Source: Acidisoma cellulosilyticum (lineage in GTDB: Bacteria > Pseudomonadota > Alphaproteobacteria > Acetobacterales > Acetobacteraceae). Taken from it: 64,000 nt of DNA. A model generated the notes under the pieces. The model was not told the DNA's origin and did no database searches. It saw nothing but the letters and a program-made list of their open reading frames with translations. Below, one piece after another: positions 7,426 through 15,732 of this stretch. Location of the stretch: assembly GCF_020621385.1 (NCBI RefSeq), contig NZ_JAESVA010000001.1, positions 858,217 through 922,216 of the forward strand. Direction: 5' to 3'. The translations under genes and the position numbers were made by a program. Numbering within the stretch: the stretch's first letter is position 1; each line of letters starts with the position of its first letter.

Positions 7426-10230
7426 ATGCAGATGCACAGCCCTGCAGAAATCTCGAAAATACACTACTGGCTTCAAGGCCGGCCCAAGCAGAATTTCGGT
7501 GATTTCCTGACGGAATTTTTCCTGAATTCCCTTTTTCTGCCGACGCCCGGCGAGGCGAGAGGAATCCACCTCATCGGCAGCGTTATGGACGACATGTTCG
7601 TCGCTGCCGACACGGAAGCGGATCATCCCGTCGTCTTCTGGGGTTGCGGCTTACGCACGCCGGAAGGATTATCGCCGGAGCGCAAGGCCCAGGCCAATAT
7701 TCTGGCGGTTCGCGGTCCCCTGAGCCGGTCGCAATTGCGCCTTGGCGCCCTTGTCCCCTTTGGCGACCCCGGATTTCTGGTCGCGGCTCTATACGACCCC
7801 AGAGCGGCATCGGCCTTCGCGGGACGCAGCCTCTGCATTCCGCATTTCCAGGACCAGCGGCCCGATTCCGAACTGATCGCCCTGACCGGCTGCGACCTTG
7901 TTCTGCGGCCGAATATCGACCCCCGTATCGAGGCTATTCACCAGTTCATCGATGCCGTCGCCGCAGCCGATTTCGTTCTCACCGCCTCGCTCCATGGCGC
8001 GGTGATCGCTGCCGCCTATCGCAAGCCCTTCGCCTTCTGGGATTCCGGCGCCATCGACCTTCCCTTCAAGTGGGAGGATCTGGCTGCCTCCATGGGGTTT
8101 GACTGCGCCTTCCAGCCCGATCTGGATAGCGCGCGGTCGTGGTATAGCCGTGTCGAAGATCAGATCCAGCTTCCCGAAGCCTGGCGGCTTCTGATCAACC
8201 CGCCTCTGCTGATCCGGCCGGAGGCTCTGCTGCGAATCACCCGCCATTACATAGCGGGTTCGGACCGTCATAATTGCTCTATGGAGACCTTCGTCACAGC
8301 CTTCCAGGGGCATCACGCTAGTTCAGCCCGCTTTGCCAAGCGCATGTATCAGTACATAAAAGATGCAGATGAGATCTATCTCGACCGAAACCAACTTGCC
8401 GCGCGTCATGAGGTTCAACAGGGCATCCATACGGCGCTGCAGAGTGATCGCGACAATCTGCAGAACGCGTATGATCATCTGCGGGCAGATCATGAAACCC
8501 TCGGCAGACTCCACGCGGCTCTGAAAAACAACCACGCCGAGACTGAAATCCGCGTTGCCGCGCTTGCGAACCAGCACGACAGCGACGTCGAACTCACGAC
8601 GAGACAGCAAATCCAGATCGCCGAAATCTCAAAATGCGCGGAAAGCCTCAAGCAAGATACTATCAAAGCCCGCATGCAACTGTCCCGACTCGCGGCCTCG
8701 AAGTCAGCGCAGGATGACGAACTTGCCGCTCTGAAACAGGATCACCACGACAAGCTCAACCAGTTGCAAGCGCTCTCACGGCATAGTCAAGACCAGGATC
8801 AACAACTGGCAGCCAAATCCCACGCGCTGGCCGCCGTCTATGCCAGCACAAGCTGGCGCGCGACGCATCGGCTAAGGCGTTTTGCTTCGTGCTATCCCGC
8901 ATCGGCGCGGACGCTGCGTCGCGCGGCCAAGCTGGCCTGGTGGACGGCGACTTGGCAACTCGGCCGAAGACTGAAGCTGCGCGCTGCCATTATCGCCGAA
9001 GCGCGATCCACGAGCATCACAATGACGGCGGCCATTCCCACAACCGTATGTCATCCGCACCGGCCGGCACCATTGCCGTTCCACTTCAACAACCCGGACG
9101 CGCCCAAGGTGCTGTTCCTGGACAGTCGCTATCCGCGCACCGACCGCGATTCCGGATCGCTGGACACATTCAATACGATCCGGCTCCTGCAATCCTTCGG
9201 CTATGACATCCTCTTCATCGCGACAGCCGAATATCATGAGATCAACGCCTATGGCGCCGAACTGCAGAAGCATGATGTGACCATTATCACGTCCGGCCAG
9301 TTCGATAGTATCCAGACCTTCCTGAAGCAGCACGGGCCGGAAATCACCCTCGGCATATTGTCCCGCGTGGATTGCGGCGGGCAATTCATCGATGACATGC
9401 GCCGCCTGGCCCCGCAGGCGCGTGTCATTTTCAATACCGTCGACCTGCACCATGTCCGGCAGGAACGCGAAGCCGCTCTCACGAACGACCGCCAATTGCT
9501 CAACGAGGCGCGGCGTATGGAGGAGCGTGAGCGCTATCTGATCAGCATGGCCGACGTCACCTTCGTTGTCTCCTCCTCCGACCAAAACCGCTCACGCACA
9601 TTGGCACCCGGCGCCGATGTCGCATTGATGCCGATCCTGCGCATCATTCCGGGCCGACATGTCGGATTTTCCGAACGCCGGGGCATCGGCTTCGTCGGCG
9701 GCTTCCAGCACAAACCCAATCTGGATGCCGTCAGCTACTTCCTTGAACAGATCTGGCCGAAAGTCCGCGCGCTTCTGCCCGATGCGCAATTCCACGTCAT
9801 CGGCGCGGACATGCCGCAATCCATGCGTGATCTCGAAATCCCGGGCGTCGAGATGGTGGGCTTCGTGCCGGAACTCGATCCCTGGCTGGATAGGCTGAGA
9901 CTGACAGTGGCGCCATTGCGCTACGGCGCCGGCGCCAAGGGCAAGGTCGTGTCGAGCTTCTCCTTCGGGGTTCCCTGCGTGATGTCCACCATCGCCGCCG
10001 AGGGCATGGGCATCGACGGGGAAGCGGTGGCGCTGCTGGCCGACGACCCCGATCAGTTCGCGCGCATGGTCGCCAGGCTTTATCAGGACCCGGCCAAATG
10101 GCTGGTTCTGTCGGATGCCTGCTTGAGCCTGGTGCAAAGCCAAAACTCGCTGGACCGAGGACGCGCGGTTCTGCGCGCGGTTTTGGAGAAGCTAAACCTG
10201 CCCGTCGGCAAAACGCTGCTTGAAGCTTGA
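7426..10230 (+). CDS. Polysaccharide pyruvyltransferase-like / coiled-coil / GT4 glycosyltransferase fusion
   Basis: The product has about 934 residues in three parts. Residues ~1-270 resemble the polysaccharide pyruvyltransferase fold: NFGDFLTEFF near the start, VFWGCGLRTPEG, LAVRGPLSRSQL and LTASLHGAVIAAAYRKPF. Residues ~300-480 are a long charged Gln/His/Leu-rich coiled coil. A YASTSWRATHRLRRF linker, common between domains of large surface-glycan glycosyltransferases, follows. Residues ~555-925 form a GT4 domain with GFVGGFQHKPN, VGFVPELDPWL and GAGAKGKVVSSFSFGVP. It likely builds and modifies a surface polysaccharide in the cytoplasm. The start is uncertain: TTG at 7411 or ATG at 7426 or 7432, none with a good ribosome-binding site. 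The next gene follows within 8 bp. Confidence 0.82.
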   Translation: MQMHSPAEISKIHYWLQGRPKQNFGDFLTEFFLNSLFLPTPGEARGIHLIGSVMDDMFVAADTEADHPVVFWGCGLRTPEGLSPERKAQANILAVRGPLSRSQLRLGALVPFGDPGFLVAALYDPRAASAFAGRSLCIPHFQDQRPDSELIALTGCDLVLRPNIDPRIEAIHQFIDAVAAADFVLTASLHGAVIAAAYRKPFAFWDSGAIDLPFKWEDLAASMGFDCAFQPDLDSARSWYSRVEDQIQLPEAWRLLINPPLLIRPEALLRITRHYIAGSDRHNCSMETFVTAFQGHHASSARFAKRMYQYIKDADEIYLDRNQLAARHEVQQGIHTALQSDRDNLQNAYDHLRADHETLGRLHAALKNNHAETEIRVAALANQHDSDVELTTRQQIQIAEISKCAESLKQDTIKARMQLSRLAASKSAQDDELAALKQDHHDKLNQLQALSRHSQDQDQQLAAKSHALAAVYASTSWRATHRLRRFASCYPASARTLRRAAKLAWWTATWQLGRRLKLRAAIIAEARSTSITMTAAIPTTVCHPHRPAPLPFHFNNPDAPKVLFLDSRYPRTDRDSGSLDTFNTIRLLQSFGYDILFIATAEYHEINAYGAELQKHDVTIITSGQFDSIQTFLKQHGPEITLGILSRVDCGGQFIDDMRRLAPQARVIFNTVDLHHVRQEREAALTNDRQLLNEARRMEERERYLISMADVTFVVSSSDQNRSRTLAPGADVALMPILRIIPGRHVGFSERRGIGFVGGFQHKPNLDAVSYFLEQIWPKVRALLPDAQFHVIGADMPQSMRDLEIPGVEMVGFVPELDPWLDRLRLTVAPLRYGAGAKGKVVSSFSFGVPCVMSTIAAEGMGIDGEAVALLADDPDQFARMVARLYQDPAKWLVLSDACLSLVQSQNSLDRGRAVLRAVLEKLNLPVGKTLLEA

Positions 10231-10237
10231 GGCGATC

Positions 10238-11908
10238 ATGACCGCGCTGCCGCTCCTCGCCACCGCACAGACACCAGCCGCGCCGATGATCGTCTTCACC
10301 ATCTGTTCCCGCAATTTCCTGGGCTATGCTCAGGCGCTATGGCAGTCGCTGACCGCGCATCACCACAATGTCGTGTTTCATGTCGGTCTCTGCGATGACG
10401 CCAGCACCTTCGATATTCTGACGCATCCCTTCGAGATCATCCAGATTTCGGAACTGGGCATCCAGACATGGGATAGGATGCTGGCCCGATACAACATCAC
10501 GGAGCTCAACACGGCGCTGAAGCCTTTCCTGTTTCTGCTGCTGTTCGACCGCTACCCGGGGCAGCCGATTGTCTATCTCGACCCGGATATCCTGGTTTTC
10601 AGCCCTTTGACTGAAATCTTCGCGCTGCTCGACGATGGCGCCAATTGCGTCCTCACGCCCCATGTCACCGGCCCATCCGAATTCGCGGAGATGAACGACC
10701 AGCAGTTTCTGCGCTACGGGGCCTATAATCTGGGTTTCTGCGTCCTGCGAGGCGTGCCGGAGGTCCGGCGCGTCGTATCCTGGTGGGGACGCCGGCTTGA
10801 GACGCAATGCGTCATAGACCTGGAACAAGGGCTGTTCGTCGATCAGAAATGGGCGGATCTCTTTCCGGCCTATATCGACCGGACGGCGATCCTGCGACAT
10901 CCCGGGTACAATGTCGCCTATTGGAATCTCGCCCAGCGCATCGTGCGGGTCGATTCCGCGGGTCATTGGTCGGTCAATGGCGAGCCGCTGCGCTTCTTTC
11001 ATTTCAGCGGCAATAAGATCGAAGACCGGCAACACTTTTCCCGCCACAGCGAGGTTTTCTCGGTCGAGACGATCGGCGATGTCCGCAAGCTGCTCGACAT
11101 CTACCGTGACGCGGTGAACGGCAACGGCCATCCCTATTACCTTGGCATTCCCTATGCCTTCGCCTGGAGCCAGGGTGACGGAAAGCACGTCCATGCGCCG
11201 TCGAGTATCGAGGCCGAGCGGCTGGCCAACGCTTCGCGGATTCCGTTTCTGCCTGTCGACGCGACACCACCCGGCACCGAGATGACAGAGCGCGTCACAA
11301 GCGCCCGCCACCAGGCCCAGCGTCAGGCGGTAGACCGCCTTGTCCGCCGCAGCCTCGCGAGCGGACAAGCCGTCGATGGGTTCTGCGTCATCTGCAATGC
11401 GCCCTCGCAATTCGCGATGCCACAGACGACAGGGACCAGCGCGCCCGCATTCGCTTGGGGTCCCAGCCTGGCCTGCCAGATTTGCGAACAGCCCAGCTAC
11501 GTTCGTGCCGCTGCCAAGCTATTGGCTCAGCGCGGCAAAGACGATGGCCTTCGGCGCGTCACGACCAATCATCCTGGCCTGCTTCTCTGCGACGGGCTGC
11601 AGACAGATTTCGACATGAGCACCTTGGCGCATAGCGACCGGCAAAATCCTGACCCGCAACAGGCCGATATCGTCACGCTCTGCCTGGACACAATCGGCGC
11701 CGATGCCGATGCGCCGCTATCCGCCGCCTATGCGGCGCTGCGTCATGGTGGTGCGCTTCTGCTAACGACCGGCGTAAATCTGCCGGATATCGAAACCCGA
11801 TTGGAATCGGCGGGGTTTTCTGCCCTCCGCCGCCTCGCCTATTGGTCCGAATCCCTAGCGCATTTCGGTGACGCGCCAGGAGCCATGACAGCCGTCAGGC
11901 GCGACTAG
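10238..11908 (+). CDS. Glycosyltransferase with C-terminal Cys-rich methyltransferase-like region
   Basis: This 556-residue protein starts at the ATG preceded by GAGGCGATC; the GAGG overlaps the upstream stop codon, which indicates translational coupling. Residues ~1-310 look like a nucleotide-sugar transferase of the GT8/GT-A type: FTICSRNFLGYAQALWQSL, DPDILVF (metal-binding DxD near residue 115), YNLGFCVLRG and FHFSGNK. Around residues 385-420 there are two CxxC pairs (CVIC and CQIC) that could bind zinc. The last ~110 residues resemble a shortened SAM-methyltransferase fold (DIVTLCLDTIG, ALRHGGALLLTTG), but I see no clear glycine-rich SAM loop. The TAG stop lies inside a dispersed 107-bp repeat, so the end of the protein may have been altered by that insertion. 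Confidence 0.8.
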   Translation: MTALPLLATAQTPAAPMIVFTICSRNFLGYAQALWQSLTAHHHNVVFHVGLCDDASTFDILTHPFEIIQISELGIQTWDRMLARYNITELNTALKPFLFLLLFDRYPGQPIVYLDPDILVFSPLTEIFALLDDGANCVLTPHVTGPSEFAEMNDQQFLRYGAYNLGFCVLRGVPEVRRVVSWWGRRLETQCVIDLEQGLFVDQKWADLFPAYIDRTAILRHPGYNVAYWNLAQRIVRVDSAGHWSVNGEPLRFFHFSGNKIEDRQHFSRHSEVFSVETIGDVRKLLDIYRDAVNGNGHPYYLGIPYAFAWSQGDGKHVHAPSSIEAERLANASRIPFLPVDATPPGTEMTERVTSARHQAQRQAVDRLVRRSLASGQAVDGFCVICNAPSQFAMPQTTGTSAPAFAWGPSLACQICEQPSYVRAAAKLLAQRGKDDGLRRVTTNHPGLLLCDGLQTDFDMSTLAHSDRQNPDPQQADIVTLCLDTIGADADAPLSAAYAALRHGGALLLTTGVNLPDIETRLESAGFSALRRLAYWSESLAHFGDAPGAMTAVRRD

Positions 11909-12011
11909 AGCGTTTCCTGTTCGCTTACGCTAACAGGCGCCGCTCTAGTTTATTGTTTTTGCGAGCATCTTTACCCGGCAGATGATTCCATCTGACCGGG
12001 ATCTGCTCTAG
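11905..12011 (+). repeat. 107-bp composite palindromic repeat, copy A
   Basis: This copy is nearly identical to the reverse complement of 60019-60126, with six or so substitutions and one 1-nt indel. It starts CTAGAGCG, contains a first dyad (TTCCTGTTCGC...GCTAACAGG), an AT-rich middle (TTATTGTTTTTGCGAGCATC) and a second dyad (CCCGG...GATTCC...CCGGG), and ends TCTGCTCTAG. It contains the stop codons of both flanking convergent genes: TAG at 11906-11908 on plus, and TAA at 11971-11973 on minus. Confidence 0.9.
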
Positions 12012-12924
12012 GCTTCCGAGACCGAACCGGCATGCGGCGCCACATGAGCGCGGCCGCGACAACGGCGAGCCCGTCCAGCGTCACCCAGAAAGACGGGCGC
12101 GGACCCAGCCGCCCGAAATGCCAATTCGCCATCAGCACGCGGCCGGGCGGCACGAAGGTCGCGATGGCATACCAGGCATATTCGACAGCGATGGTGCCGG
12201 TGCCTGCGGCGAGCGCGAGCAGAACAAGGCTGGCCAGCTGCTTTTCGACAGAGGTCGGCAATCCCCGCCACAGCATCAGCCAAAGAAACAGGCCCGTCGG
12301 CAGCACCGCCAGCGTCACATCGATCTTCTGGGTCAGAAAGAAATGCCAGAGCGAGAGAATGGCGATCGGATAGATCAGCCGGTGCAGCCATTTCCAACGC
12401 CGGCCGAGCTTGCGGATGGCGGGATCGGTCGAGGTGACGGAGAGCGCCACGAAGCCCAGGACCGCGATGAAGCCGATCGTCAGATAGAAGCGGTGGATGA
12501 TCTCGCCAATCACGAAAGGCACATTGATGCCCTCCATCAGCACATAAAAGACGAGATGCGCGACGGTATAGGCAGCCGCCGCCAGACCCAGCATCCGCCG
12601 CACCTGAATGAGCTTGGGGAGACCGAAGATCGACCGCGCCGGCGTCACGGCGAGAGAGAGCAGCAGAAACCAGACCGCCCAGACGCCGGTCATCAGCATG
12701 GCCTGATTGAGCGGCCGGCTGGTAAACAGACCGACGCACCATTGCCCGGTCATATAGATCGCGGGCAGCAGGCAGCCGACCAGCACCAACGTCTTGAAGG
12801 GCGAAAAACGCCCGGCACGGTCGTGCCAGGGGGCCGTGAACCAGCGATCGCTCGGGCCACGCCGACCCGGTACCGGTATGGCACGCGGCAATGGCATGGC
12901 GGACGGCTGGTCCTTGGCGGTCAT
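11971..12924 (-). CDS. msrQ: MsrQ-like heme-binding ferric-reductase-type membrane protein
   Basis: This 317-residue multi-span membrane protein has the ferric-reductase-like fold of MsrQ. It has several hydrophobic helices, His residues in HLVFYVLMEG, HRFYLTIGF and HRLIYPIAILSLWHFF for b-type heme, and the conserved LAVTPAR and IRKLGRRWKWLHRLIY loop. MsrQ normally passes quinone electrons to the periplasmic molybdo-enzyme MsrP, which repairs oxidised methionine. MsrP is not adjacent; the upstream overlapping gene encodes an unrelated secreted protein. The last ~12 codons and the stop come from the dispersed repeat, so the natural C-terminus may have been replaced. Confidence 0.85.
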   Translation of the reverse strand: MTAKDQPSAMPLPRAIPVPGRRGPSDRWFTAPWHDRAGRFSPFKTLVLVGCLLPAIYMTGQWCVGLFTSRPLNQAMLMTGVWAVWFLLLSLAVTPARSIFGLPKLIQVRRMLGLAAAAYTVAHLVFYVLMEGINVPFVIGEIIHRFYLTIGFIAVLGFVALSVTSTDPAIRKLGRRWKWLHRLIYPIAILSLWHFFLTQKIDVTLAVLPTGLFLWLMLWRGLPTSVEKQLASLVLLALAAGTGTIAVEYAWYAIATFVPPGRVLMANWHFGRLGPRPSFWVTLDGLAVVAAALMWRRMPVRSRKPRADPGQMESSAG

Positions 12925-13586
12925 TGGATAGGAATTCCTGAAAGGCCGGGGATCATGGAGGCAAGCAGGCTCGGCGGCAGATCGACTTCCTGCAGGCCAG
13001 GCGGAATCGCGAAGGCATCCGGCGGGACGGGATCGTAATTGACGGAGATCGCGGTCAGCCGTCCGGATTGAATCTGCCCTTGATCGTCCGGCTTGTTTCC
13101 CTGGCCTGACCCCGCCAGCAGAATGCCGTCACGCGTGATGCAGGCCTCGCCCTGCCCGCCCGGTCCTTCGACCGACCAATCCATGCAGCCATGGCCCGCG
13201 ACCTGACGTTGCCCACGCGGCTGGAAGCGCAGATTGGAGCCGGGCCCCAGATCGCGATGCAGAAATCCATTGGAGGAGACAGCGAAGACAAGATGTTTGC
13301 CGGGCGAGACCAGCATGATGCGCTCATGCCCGCGGTCGAGCAGCAGATAGTCGCCACCCTGGCCTTCCTGCAGGCGCATCATCTGCAATTCCGGACTGAC
13401 AAAAGCCTGGACCTGCATCGGCCCGGTCTGCGTGCTGTTCAGCTGATAAGTGACGGTCGCCGGGCGCCGAGGCTGGATGCTCGGGAAATCCTGTGCCTTG
13501 GCCTGGGGCGAAACGGCACCAAGCGCCAGGGCAATGGCGGGTGCTGCAAACCAGCGGGCAAGCGTTTCTTTGGTCGATAGGGTCAT
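12921..13586 (-). CDS. Predicted secreted protein of unknown function
   Basis: The protein has 221 residues with a Sec-type signal peptide (hydrophobic PAIALALGAVSPQ, cleavage near AKAQ|DF, residues ~30-33). The mature part is rich in beta-type sequence (TVTYQLNSTQTGPMQVQAFV, YLLLDRGHERIMLV) and ends with a Pro-rich FAIPPGLQEVDLPPSL segment. It may belong to the DUF4412-like group of periplasmic proteins, but I am not sure. It overlaps msrQ by 4 bp downstream and aat by 4 bp upstream, so the three are co-translated. That suggests a periplasmic role near MsrQ, which is inference. Confidence 0.7.
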   Translation of the reverse strand: MTLSTKETLARWFAAPAIALALGAVSPQAKAQDFPSIQPRRPATVTYQLNSTQTGPMQVQAFVSPELQMMRLQEGQGGDYLLLDRGHERIMLVSPGKHLVFAVSSNGFLHRDLGPGSNLRFQPRGQRQVAGHGCMDWSVEGPGGQGEACITRDGILLAGSGQGNKPDDQGQIQSGRLTAISVNYDPVPPDAFAIPPGLQEVDLPPSLLASMIPGLSGIPIQ

Positions 13587-14257
13587 GAAAAATCCTTGCC
13601 TAAGGCTTCGATGGCATTGCGCAGAACGTTACCTTCCGGATGCAGCGGCCAGGTGACCGGCAGATCGACCGCCGCCGCCAGCTGCGCACGATAGAGATCG
13701 CGCGGCACCTCCTCCGTGCCGAATTGTGACAGGTGCTGCGTCACGAACTGGGTGTCGAGCAGCGTGAAACCAGCGAGGCGCAGCCGCGCCACGAGATGCA
13801 CCAGCGCCACCTTGGACGCATCCCTTGCGCGCGAAAACATGCTCTCGCCGAAGAAGGCCCCGCCGATCGCGAGCCCATAAAGCCCGCCGACCAGCGTCTC
13901 CCCCTCCCAGCATTCGACGCTATGGGCATGCCCCTGCAGATGCAGGGCCGTGAACAGACGCTCGATCACGGGGTTGATCCAGGTCTCCGGCCGATCCTGT
14001 GTCGCCTCCGCACAGGCCGTGATGACAGCGGTGAAATCCTGATCGGTCGTGACGCGATAGTGATCGGCGAGCACGGTACGGCGCAGCCGCCGGGGCAGAT
14101 GGAACCGGTCGAGCGGCAGCACGCCGCGCATTTCGGGATCGAGCCAATAGAGGCGAAAATTGCCCCGCGTCTCGGCCATCGGAAAAAGCCCGGCGCGATA
14201 GGCGCGCAGAAGAAGGTCGGGCGTGAGATCCATGTGCTGGCGCTGCATGCGTCGCAT
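13583..14257 (-). CDS. aat: Leucyl/phenylalanyl-tRNA--protein transferase
   Basis: This 224-residue enzyme attaches Leu or Phe from charged tRNA to N-terminal Arg or Lys of proteins, marking them for ClpS/ClpAP degradation. The family pattern is clear: LLLRAYRAGLFPMAE, WLDPEMRGVLPLDRFHLPRRLRR, WINPVIERLFTALHLQGHAHSVECWEG, LVGGLYGLAIGGAFFGESMFS and TLLDTQFVTQHLSQFG. The start ATG has GGAG 9 nt upstream; an internal ATG before DLTPDLL is a second option. In several alphaproteobacteria aat sits by accC/accB or other genes, so this context with msrQ is not the standard one. Confidence 0.95.
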   Translation of the reverse strand: MRRMQRQHMDLTPDLLLRAYRAGLFPMAETRGNFRLYWLDPEMRGVLPLDRFHLPRRLRRTVLADHYRVTTDQDFTAVITACAEATQDRPETWINPVIERLFTALHLQGHAHSVECWEGETLVGGLYGLAIGGAFFGESMFSRARDASKVALVHLVARLRLAGFTLLDTQFVTQHLSQFGTEEVPRDLYRAQLAAAVDLPVTWPLHPEGNVLRNAIEALGKDFS

Positions 14258-14339
14258 GTGGGATCACTCCGGCCGGGGTAAATCGTCTGGCGCAGCTTTC
14301 AGCATTCTTGTGACCGGTCCGATCCCGCAGGTTCCGCAA

Positions 14340-14987
14340 TCATTGGCTGGCCCAGACGACGCGATGCATCCAAGCGATGGCCTCCGTCTCCAGTCTTGTA
14401 TCGGCCCGCGCCGGGTTAAGCGACCTTGCATCGACCGTCCGCGGTGACCGGCGAACGATCTGGCGCACCATAACGCGACCCTTACGATCCCTTAGCACGA
14501 CCCGATCGCCGCGGCGGATCGGCGCCAAGGGCGAGATGATCAGAAAATCACCGTCGCGATAGACGGGTTCCAGCGTATCGCCGCTGACCTCCAGCGCATA
14601 GGCATGCGGATCGGAGACATCGGGCAGGGCCGTTTCATCCCAATCCTTGCCGGACGGGTTGCCGGCTTCGTCGAAAAAGCCGGGCAGCGCGGCCTGGCTT
14701 ATGGAAATCATCGGCAGCCTGCGGATCGTCGCGCGCCCGACACCGGTCGGCAAAGCGCGCGCGCCTGAGACGAGGCTCGCGAATTCCTCCAAGGTCGCGT
14801 CTGTCGCGCCCAGAACTTTCGATACGCTCTCGGTACTGGGCCAGCGGGCACGACCGTCGGCGGTTGCCCGTTTCGATTGGTTGAAGGTTGTGGGATCCAA
14901 CCCTGCGCGGCGGGCGAGGCCGGATGCCGTCAATCCTCGCTCCGCCGCCAGAGTGTCAATCGCGCGCCAAATATCTTCGTGCCGCAT
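14340..14987 (-). CDS. XRE/S24 phage-type repressor lacking the autocleavage residues
   Basis: The protein has 215 residues. An N-terminal helix-turn-helix spans residues ~18-65 (LTASGLARRAGLDPTTFNQSKR). The C-terminal S24/LexA-like fold (YALEVSG, EPVYRDGDFLIISP, GDRVVLRDRKGRVMV) covers residues ~128-180. In LexA/CI proteins the catalytic Ser lies in SGxSM and the Lys in VxVKxL. Here these positions are Thr138 (SGDTL) and Arg175 (VMVRQI), so self-cleavage is probably lost and the fold may serve for dimerisation. It is divergent from an unknown gene pair, with a dyad and a promoter-like sequence in between. It could control cell or stress functions; no other phage gene is near. Confidence 0.85.
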   Translation of the reverse strand: MRHEDIWRAIDTLAAERGLTASGLARRAGLDPTTFNQSKRATADGRARWPSTESVSKVLGATDATLEEFASLVSGARALPTGVGRATIRRLPMISISQAALPGFFDEAGNPSGKDWDETALPDVSDPHAYALEVSGDTLEPVYRDGDFLIISPLAPIRRGDRVVLRDRKGRVMVRQIVRRSPRTVDARSLNPARADTRLETEAIAWMHRVVWASQ

Positions 14988-15038
14988 CGGGGTTCCATCG
15001 GTTTTGACGTTCGGGGGACGAGTCGCCGTCTTGAGATA

Positions 15039-15066
15039 AGAATATTTACCTATTTTTTGGTTGCAA
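15039..15066 (-). promoter_or_regulatory. Candidate promoter of the S24-type repressor
   Basis: On the minus strand TTGCAA (15066-15061) and TATTCT (15044-15039) are separated by 16 nt, in an AT-rich patch 52-79 bp upstream of the repressor start. This is a reasonable sigma-70-type match. It is read by eye and not scored. Confidence 0.4.
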
Positions 15067-15098
15067 ATCTCCCTCTAAAGTCCTAATCATTATTATAT

Positions 15099-15124
15099 CG
15101 AAACAGAAAATCCTGTCTGTTTCG
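15099..15124. promoter_or_regulatory. Candidate operator dyad in the divergent repressor region
   Basis: A perfect inverted repeat with 8-bp arms CGAAACAG and CTGTTTCG and a 10-nt spacer lies between the S24-type repressor and the divergent 166-residue gene, next to a TATTATAT patch. Its size and place fit an operator for the neighbouring repressor, but no binding data exist here. Confidence 0.5.
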
Positions 15125-15197
15125 TGGGATCGGCTGGTCCTGACTTAGCCCCCGAAGGCGGCTGCCCCCTTCGTGACCCCCAGAAGCGGATAATCTC

Positions 15198-15698
15198 ATG
15201 ATGCATAACGAGCCATCGACCCCGCCATTGCGGGATCGCCGACCTGCGCCTCAGCCGACCTTAGCCCGCCCCGCCGCTGCCCTGGTCCAATCGCCCCGCG
15301 CCGACGACCTCAGCCCTGCCCGCGCGCTCGGCGGACCGCAGCGCCTTGGCCAGCCCTTTCGGGATGCCGAAGCCTGCATTTTCTGGACCATCAGGGCATT
15401 GGCGGCAGAGGTCGCCCCGTCACCAGCGGCGGCGAACCGCCGCGCAATCCGCCGCCGCCCGGTGGCGTCGATCTGCACGCCGGCCGAGGTCGTCAAATGT
15501 CTGGATAAGCTGTACCGGCGCCGCCGCATCGACCTGCACCATGTCCGCATCCTGCGGATCTGGGGCCATCGCGGGCGGGCGCCGAACCCCGAACTGGGCA
15601 AGGAGCGCGGGGATTGGCGGGTCTGGCGGGAAGCGCTGGAGCGGCTAGACTGGCCGCTGCGGTCTCTAGGTATAATTTCCTGTCATTTTGATGATTGA
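15198..15698 (+). CDS. Unknown basic protein (conserved-looking C-terminal half)
   Basis: The protein has 166 residues. The first ~50 are Pro/Ala/Arg-rich and probably disordered. From FRDAEACIFWTIRAL onward the sequence looks folded and constrained: PAEVVKCLDKLYRRRRIDLHHVRILRIWGHRGRAP, then DWRVWREALERLDWPLRSLGII. I recall similar proteins in Rhodospirillales genomes but know no function. The basic helices could bind nucleic acid. It is divergent from the S24-type repressor and is followed 34 bp later by a small unknown. ATG codons at 15198 and 15201 are both possible. Confidence 0.65.
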   Translation: MMHNEPSTPPLRDRRPAPQPTLARPAAALVQSPRADDLSPARALGGPQRLGQPFRDAEACIFWTIRALAAEVAPSPAAANRRAIRRRPVASICTPAEVVKCLDKLYRRRRIDLHHVRILRIWGHRGRAPNPELGKERGDWRVWREALERLDWPLRSLGIISCHFDD

Positions 15699-15732
15699 GG
15701 ATAACATTCCTGTAGCCTGGGAGCGACCCAAT

